From positions 124,001 to 188,000 of the forward strand of contig JAMXBD010000235.1 in the NCBI GenBank assembly GCA_024138025.1: a stretch of DNA of 64,000 nucleotides, written 5' to 3'. Position 1 is the stretch's first letter. The number at the start of each line of letters is the position of its first letter. The notes beneath the pieces are model-generated. The model had not been told where the DNA came from, searched no databases, and worked only from the letters and a program-made list of their open reading frames with translations. This DNA is from Combretum micranthum. Taxonomy: Eukaryota > Streptophyta > Magnoliopsida > Myrtales > Combretaceae. A program made the translations under genes and the position numbers. Of this stretch, positions 56,861-64,000 are shown in pieces.

Positions 56861-59800
56861 TGCATAGGTCATGTACTTCTAATATCCGTCTCTTTCATCC
56901 ATTTTTCCTTTGTTTGTAACTAATACACTTTTTAACCCTTCAACACCTATTTTTATCACTCTAGCTCCATGTTATATATGACTTTACCCGGTCTTAATAA
57001 ACCTAACATTCAAGAAATCAAAATTCATATCAAATCATATTACCTTCTTAATTTTTTTTTTTTTTCAATTCTTCTTTCTTCTAAGTTCTCAAATCCATGT
57101 TCCCTAAGATTCCTTAAGAAATCTCTTTAAAACTTGTCATTTCCTCTAAGTGTCGATTTTTACCATTTTATGGTTAATATGTCATAAATGACAAGAAAAA
57201 CAAGAATAATCTCATAAATCACATGTACTAAAAGATGGGTATAGGAAAGGGGCTATCATTCGTGGAAGAAAGGAATGTTTAAATATGTTTTAACCAATAT
57301 TTCTTTTTAGTATTTTACCTTAGGATGTAATTGCTTGTGTCTTAAACATGATTATTACTCATTCTACCCTTCTCTATGACTTATTTATTTTAAGGTAAGT
57401 AATGACTTATAAACGTATCATGTGTACCAAGAATATTTTAAGTGCCCATTGTAGTTTACATCCTCTTCATATACATATAGATGGAGCAATAAAGAAGCAA
57501 GTCAAACTGATATATTTGATTTCAAATCAATTCAAAGTTTTAAAACATGAATTTGATTGGAATTTAATCAAGTAATTACAAGTAGGATACACAGGAAAAG
57601 AAATCATTCTAAGTAGCAAAAGGATTTTCTAGTGAACATAACAAAAAAAATTGAAATAATTAAGATAATTCATATAAATTAGTAAAATTAGTCATGTAAC
57701 AAAAGTAGATATGTAACAATTATAGTTCAAGTAACAAAACTTTATGCAAAAAATAACACTCTTACAAAATTGCTAGGATATTCCCTTAATGATTTTGATA
57801 ATAACAAAAAGAAATTAAAGATATCTAATCTATTTTATTGATTGCACGGATTTAGTATTGCATATCAAAAGGTTTATCATAATGTTTTTTAGAAGCCTTA
57901 CAAGAACTTATATTGGAATCTACCTAAGGGACTCAAAGCTTGATAAAAAGGATTTTATATTTGACAAGCTGATGTTATAAGAATCAATATGTTTAATGAA
58001 GACCCAGCTCCACTTTTGTTAGATGTATTTGGGTTATACATCTAATATGTTCCACTCATGGAGGATTAAATCTATAGGGATAATTTATTCTATTAGGTAG
58101 AATTTGAAGGTAAGAAAATTCTTTCTTTCATTTTATCATCTAAGTTGTCAAAAGTATTTTTACGTATATAAAGGAAGATTTTTATGAAAAAAACATATCT
58201 ACTCATACATGAAGATATTAGATGAACCAGTTAAAGATGAAGATTTGCTTTATCATCTTTATAATGATATAGATAAGATATATGCTATAACCTATTTTTA
58301 TAGAGCAACATATCATGTTGTTAACAACATCATTCAACTATTTATGAAATTTTTAAATTTTAAATTTTAAATGAAGTAACGATAGCACATACTCAAGGAA
58401 AGATTGAGTTGTTAACTTCAAGATAAGCATGATTGGATATTATGTAATATCTTTCAAGCTTCAAACGTTTAAATTCAAGAAGATAATGTATCTATCATTT
58501 TTGAAGATATTTGTAAAGATACATTCGAGATATAAAAAAGAGATGTCACAAGAACAATTTATAAATAGAAGAATTTCGAAGTAGAAGATAGAATAAGCGC
58601 TCAAATCACTCATTCCACTACTAATATTTACCTCACTTATGTTTTGGATTTAATTTTTTGAGATTCTATTGTATCTCATTAAACTATCATTGCTCTTTAC
58701 TTGTAAGAGTTAGGTTGAGTGACTATTGAGAGGATTACATCTTGGTATCTTATAGTTATGTGATCTGCCTAGGTGAGGCTTGTGAGATAAAGCAATATAG
58801 CATTGGTATTTATAATCTTTCCTTTTGATTAGATTAGTGAAATAACTGGCGTGAAAGACCGGATCCCTAGCAATGGAGCTGAAAGAGAGGATTGACTCAT
58901 AAGGAGGAACCTCTACAAATTTCGGCCTCATTTAAATTTTGCACTTTAATTTATTATTGCTTTATTACATTGCATTTGCATTCATTCACATAAAAATTAA
59001 AATTTGCAAAAGTTTTCTATAACAAAACAATTCACTCATTCCCTCTTATTTGTTAACTAGGACCTACAAAAACAAACTTGCAATATAAGGACAAGAGAAT
59101 AAAGAAAGGGGCAAACACTTTCCAGAATTCCAACATCTTCTTTCTCCTTTCTAGGAATTAGATTGAATTCAAAATCAACCAATATGTGTGATTTAACTTG
59201 CATTAAACGCATAGAAGAGAGATTAGTATCAAGTTTATGGTATCGATTTTGTAAAACAAAACAAATACCAGAGTAAGAAAATCAAGGTTTAATACCATTA
59301 CTAAAAAGACAATCTCTAAGTTTAGAAAATTCAACCAACTAAGATAATCTAACCCTAGTTTCTTAGTTACAATGAATCAAAATTCATGGGCTTAGGCTTG
59401 TAGTATCTAAGATATATTACGAGCTTATAATTTTGAGCTCAATCAAAAACCACCCAAGCAATTTAAAATTGCTTCCATAATCAAGTGTAGACATAGGTCT
59501 AGGTCTAGAATTGGTTTGACTTGACAACACGAGTCAAGTAAGCTTCGATGTTTTGTTTGGGATGTCTGTATAGCAAATCAAGTCAAAATCTATTAAACTT
59601 GAGTTCAAATTTGGAATTCAAAGTTTATTTCGCTCGAGATTTATTAAGTTTAAAATTTTTAATTACAAACTGACTCGATAAAATGTTGCTTTATATATAA
59701 ATCCAAATTTGGCCAAACTAAACTCGCTGATTATTTATAAAATTTATTTTCTTTTAGTTAGTATATATATATATATATATATCTCAAAACTTAGAATTTG

Positions 59801-59944
59801 ACTAAAATTGATAAAACTACACATATACTTATAGTAACAAGTTCATCCATCCAAATACAATAAAACTCAAGCTAAGCTTGATAAACTATTGAAATTCAGT
59901 TTGATATAATTAAATTAAACTTAAATAAATGTAAATTATATCGA
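56861..59944. other. Intergenic DNA, no gene recognised
   Basis: AT-rich, with stop codons throughout. A 73-codon minus-strand frame (58710-58931) has no domain. The (TA)n run at 59762-59783 is a microsatellite. The stretch 59470-59930 has 'caagtcaa', 'actcgataaa' and 'aagctaagcttg' motifs like the hAT-type element at 4.2 kb, but no TIR pair was found. Confidence 0.45.
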
Positions 59945-60194
59945 AAGATCTCAATGTTTGGGGTTAAGTTCATTTGAGTTAAAAGAGGTCCCTAACATTT
60001 GGATAATTTGGCCAATTAAGGTTTTCATTGATACATATCAATAAGAAAAATATTTAATTAAAATTTAAAAGACCCTTCTCTTGTTGACACGTGTTAATGG
60101 AACCTCAAGTGATACACTTCTCCAAAAATTAGGTCATTTTTTGAATCAAAATGTTAGGACCTCAAATAAATTTATCCCAAAACGTTAGGACCTT
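59945..60194. repeat. 250-bp MITE with long inverted arms
   Basis: The left end starts AAGATCTCAATGTTTGGGGT and the right end, as reverse complement, starts AAGGTCCTAACGTTTTGGGA. The match continues into GTTCATTTGAG / ATTTATTTGAG and 'gtccctaacattt / gtcctaacatttt', giving about 55 bases of arm. Non-coding. Confidence 0.75.
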
Positions 60195-61818
60195 CCAGTA
60201 CAATTTACGCTTAAACGACGAGAAATGCTTATTCTTATTATATATTGTAGAGGATTAAAGTAAACATAAACCCATGATTTATTTAGGTTAGACTTTTTGG
60301 TTTAAGCAACAAGGTTTAGGTTTATAATTTATTTATTGAGATAATTTAGTAAGAGATTTTACTTGACAGATTTGAAATAAGGATTGTTGAATAGTTACCC
60401 AATTTTCTTAGGCAAACCCATACACAAATAAGAAAAGCTACTAGCCTCTGATGTATTATGAACTCATTAAGATAATCTTAAGATTAGTACTACATCTCAT
60501 CATTGATCACTAAGGTGATCAAATGAGTGTCACCAAAATCAAGAATTCATAAATACCAAATCTTCCTCCTATTTGACACTTTGGAGAGATGGAAGATGAT
60601 AATCCACTAAAATTACTAGTATCTTCTTCTGATCATTCTCTCTAAGTTACTTGTTGTCATCTCCATATCAATACTTTAAGGCTATGTATAGTGCAAGACT
60701 TCTATAACACACAAGTAACTATCAATCTAGTCCCAACACCTACACATATTACTTATCCTATCACAATAAATCAAAGTCTATTTTACTTAATGTTATAAAT
60801 GATTAGCACTCATTGAGAAGTGATATATAAGACTATCTCATTTTACACATGCTCTCAAAAGAATGACATTAACACTAGGTGGGATGATTTGAAGATGAGT
60901 GACCTAGAGGAGGAATAAGTAGTCTAAGTGACTTGATCACACTACTGGCAGGAGAGGTTATAGAGCATCAAACTTATCATTTTTACTAAGTTGTACATCA
61001 TTCTTCCTTTAGATCTTATTTGATTTTTAAGAGCAAAATTTTATAACTTTACACTATTTCTTAAATCTCTAGAATTATTAAAAGTCTAATGGGAAGGCAC
61101 ACTAAATATTAATAAATTCATGATTCTAATGATATCTATCAAATCATCTTGTTAATTGGTGGATAATTTTAACTTATCATTTAAGGTTATCCTTAGTGAG
61201 CTTGCAATGAATTTAAGGCCATAGCCACCTTTAAGTATATAAGACTATTTGAGAAAGATTGAGAATAAATAAATTGATCAAATAGTCCAGTATAAGTTTA
61301 CTAAGCCATATCTTCTTATACCATCCCAAAAATAGATTAAACTCTCTTAGTCTATCACCTTAACAAAGGAGTTAAACTTGATTTAATATTAAACATATAG
61401 CTTGGTGTTGTCCTATAATTAATTAGTCCTTTACAATAGAAAGATTGATAATGTAGATAGAAAATTATAAATATGAAAATTATGCTAAATAATAAATCCC
61501 ATGAAAGTGGAAAAGTGGAGAGTTAAGTCCCACATAAAATAATTGATTAATAAGTTCAAGATAGCAAATTAACCTAAAAATTTATAAAGTTGCCACTACT
61601 TAATTTGCTCAAATGGATAAAAATACTTATCAATCACTAGTTGGTTTAGCTATTGCCTAAAACAGTATAATACAAATGGTAATTTAGCTGATCTTATTAT
61701 ACCAGCGGGTGCATGATTCGAGACGCTAAGGTGAAAGCTTGTGGGTTTATAGCACTGTAAAACCAACAAGCATAAGAGATACAGTTACGGTGAGGTTCAG
61801 ACAAGTTGTAACATGTTG
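60195..61818. other. Intergenic DNA, no gene recognised
   Basis: AT-rich with no open frame of note and no repeat boundary that I could define. Confidence 0.5.
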
Positions 61819-62149
61819 TACACTTTTAGAATAGTGGGGCTTATATAAAATAAAAGGGGATAGGTTATAATTTATAGAATTGCGTATCAAAAAGTGGGAG
61901 GAGCCTAGTCTACAATTGTGAAAGAAAAAAAAACATGGATTGCCATTTTCACAAGGGAATTGCTTGCTTAAATAGAAGTGATGCTAGTTACACTTTTAGA
62001 ATAGTGGGCCTCGTATAAAATAAAAAGAGATAGGCTATAACTTATAGAATTGCATATCAAAACGTGGGTAGAGCGTAGTCTACAATTGTGAAAAAAAAAA
62101 CATGGATTGCAATTTTTACAAGGGAATTGCTTGCTTAAATAGAGGTGAT
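61819..62149. repeat. Tandem duplication, 170-bp period
   Basis: CACTTTTAGAATAGTGGG occurs at 61821 and 61991. It is followed in both by 'tatagaattgc', 'gtctacaattgtgaa', a poly-A tract, 'catggattgc' and 'aagggaattgcttgctt'. The copies are roughly 90 percent alike. The second copy ends at the hAT-type element. Confidence 0.9.
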
Positions 62150-62157
62150 GCTAAAAC

Positions 62158-63096
62158 TAGGGATGGAATCAGACGGGTCGTTACAGGGGTTTTCATCCTA
62201 TAAGGTTTTGATCTTATAAGATGTCCGATGATCTAGTGCTAAAATTAAAAAAAAAAAAAATTCTACAAAGGCTAAAGTCGCTAAAAATTTTGAAAAGATG
62301 TAGATATTAGGATAGTTGAGAGTAATGGGGTAGGTTATTTTATTTCAAATTCATTTTTTTTTTTCAAATTTATAAGTTTGTACTCATATGATCAAATAAT
62401 GAGTACCATCCACCAATATTTGATCAGCTATAGTATTGGAGTGTGAATATCTAACAACATCTTCATTTGAATATTTTATTTTTATTTTTTAAATTTATAA
62501 TTGTAGTTCTAAGCGTATCTAGAATAATGTTTGAATTTTGTGATGAGATTGGGAAATGGAGGATAAACATCAAAATGATTATAATAAGAACAAAAATGTT
62601 TCGTGGAAATATGGCACAACATATTAACTAAAATAATAACTTTAATGTAATATAATACTTATCAAAATATATATCATCATATATTTATAAATTCTATAAT
62701 ATCATATGAATACTACCATTTAATTCTATGAAAATATATTATAAAAAATATTAGTAAACAAAACTTGTAAGTAACAAATAAAGATGTATATATATTTAGG
62801 AAAAATATTACTAATGGGGCATAAATGAAAAAAAAAATTAATATTATATTAAGATAATAAATTCACATCACAATTTACACCGGTTTCTCTTATATTTATT
62901 ATTAAATTTGAAAATAGGTTGAAAAAAAAATATTATAGGGTTGCACTTTGGGTTCTAAAGCAAACCATGAGTGGGCCTGAACATAGTATGAAAACCTTAT
63001 AAAATTATAGTGTCGGGTTTTGTAAACTCTATAAGGTAGTAGATCAGGTTTTAAGTTTTTATAGTCTGTCTGAAAACCGATCCGATTGCATCTCTA
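62158..63096. mobile_element. Non-autonomous hAT-type element (939 bp), 8-bp TSD
   Basis: TIRs TAGGGATGGAATCAGACGGG (left) and TAGAGATGCAATCGGATCGG (right, reverse complement) match at 15 of 20 positions and resemble the (C/T)AGGG.TGGCAA.CGG ends of plant hAT elements. The flanks are GCTAAAAC (62150-62157) and GTTAAAAC (63097-63104), an 8-bp duplication with one C/T change. There is no transposase ORF. 'cctataaggttttg' and its partner 'aaaaccttataaaa' form subterminal inverted repeats. Confidence 0.85.
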
Positions 63097-63104
63097 GTTA
63101 AAAC

Positions 63105-64000
63105 CATGAGCTCTTAGTGTAGAATGTGGAGACTTGAATCTTGGAAAAAAACAATTGTGATTTGTAAACTCAAGAAAATAAGAGCTCTTATGCCAAAAGA
63201 ATGGAAATCTCTTAATAGTTATATATGGCTTAGCTATTAAATTTTATTTAATTGAAATATTGCGAATCGTATCAAAATGATCCTCATATAGTGATGGATT
63301 TTTAATCTATCAATCGGCTTAAAGAAACATAACACAAATTAATTGACGTAAAGGTATGAATAAATTCGTTTCCTTAGAGAATTTCTTGTTCCCATAGAAA
63401 ATATGCTATGAGAGATTTTTAAGCAGAATTCTATCAGATATAACTAAGTCTTTAACTTGAATAGCAAATATTCATGTATCAAACTATACTTAAAAAGATT
63501 TTTGACATGTATGTGTGTAATTCTTGTTTAAGAAAAAGAGATGCAAAAGAGAATATTTCAATAACCATTATTAGTACTATCACTTTGAGATGCAACACAA
63601 TTTATATCATGAATTGATAAAGATCATGACTTTTTTTCAAGAGTCATATTGTTTAGATATAGGTTACATCCTTTAGATTTTAATTTGATCCGTTATTAAT
63701 TAATCTAAATCATTATCACAAATGGATGCAACCTAATCACATAAAACTTTTGGAAAATTCGATCTAAAGTCGCAATCTTTCAATGTTGACCGTTGGAGAA
63801 ATTTGTAGATTTGATAAGTGCAATCACAGACATGATGAAACCCTTAAAAAACTCGGCATATGACAGATCTTTGATCATAACTGTGATCGAGACTGTGATA
63901 TTTGTGATATCCGCACTAGCAAGAAAATTGCTTTGCTTGCTTTAATCACGGGAGTGATATAGGTCATATCATATGTCATTGCCTTGATCACGGCCATTAT
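63105..64000. other. Right edge, no gene recognised
   Basis: AT-rich. The last 150 bases contain repeated GTGAT / ATCAC words ('gtgatcgagactgtgat', 'aatcacgggagtgat', 'gatcacggcc'), similar in texture to the sub-repeat block at 45.1 kb. This may be the start of another LTR-like sequence that continues past the window. Confidence 0.35.

Overview
This is plant nuclear DNA, most likely from a eudicot. It is AT-rich, holds one intron-containing host gene, and otherwise consists of layered, decayed LTR retrotransposons, hAT-type DNA elements and hairpin MITEs. I saw no bacterial operons, rRNA, tRNA or CRISPR. Everything was read by eye; nothing was searched against a database.

Left arm (1-9.5 kb): no host gene. 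It holds a cluster of at least five copies of one palindromic MITE family (1.6-6.25 kb), a second MITE with 26-bp terminal inverted repeats (TIRs), an AAT microsatellite, a 499-bp hAT-type element with a perfect 8-bp target duplication (GATATCAT), a 165-bp tandem duplication and a 134-bp hairpin element.

Host gene (10.97-17.34 kb, minus strand): an apparently intact inositol-tetrakisphosphate 1-kinase (ITPK2/3-type). Ten coding exons join in frame to a 363-residue protein with the ATP-grasp metal-binding residues present. Intron 9 has a GC donor. A TATA box and pyrimidine-rich leader lie upstream.

Retrotransposon nest (about 22.8-44 kb): an Athila/Tat-like element on the plus strand (candidate LTR, tRNA-Asp-type primer-binding site, broken gag, and a degraded 3' ORF of the 'putative plant transposon protein' type) is split by Ty3-A, a Ty3/gypsy chromovirus-like element on the minus strand. 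Ty3-A has both LTRs and the 5-bp duplication ACAGA. Next comes Ty3-B, a second minus-strand Ty3/gypsy element with a tRNA-iMet primer site. Its integrase is split by a 3,724-bp TG...CA insertion flanked by TTGAC. That insertion belongs to a long non-coding LTR-like family, with a second copy in opposite orientation at about 44.1-46.9 kb.

Right arm (46.9-64 kb): more long-LTR-like DNA, including a 150-bp triplication at 50.3 kb and two converging related segments that meet near 52.07 kb; a 5'-truncated Ty1/copia element whose reverse transcriptase is interrupted by about 1.2 kb containing a 29-bp minisatellite; a MITE with long inverted arms; a 170-bp tandem duplication; and a 939-bp hAT-type element with a near-perfect 8-bp duplication.

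Nothing here looks like a new multi-gene system. The best leads are the GC-AG intron in the ITPK gene, the non-coding long-LTR family with its sub-repeats, the order of nesting, and the transition-only decay of the tRNA-Asp primer site.
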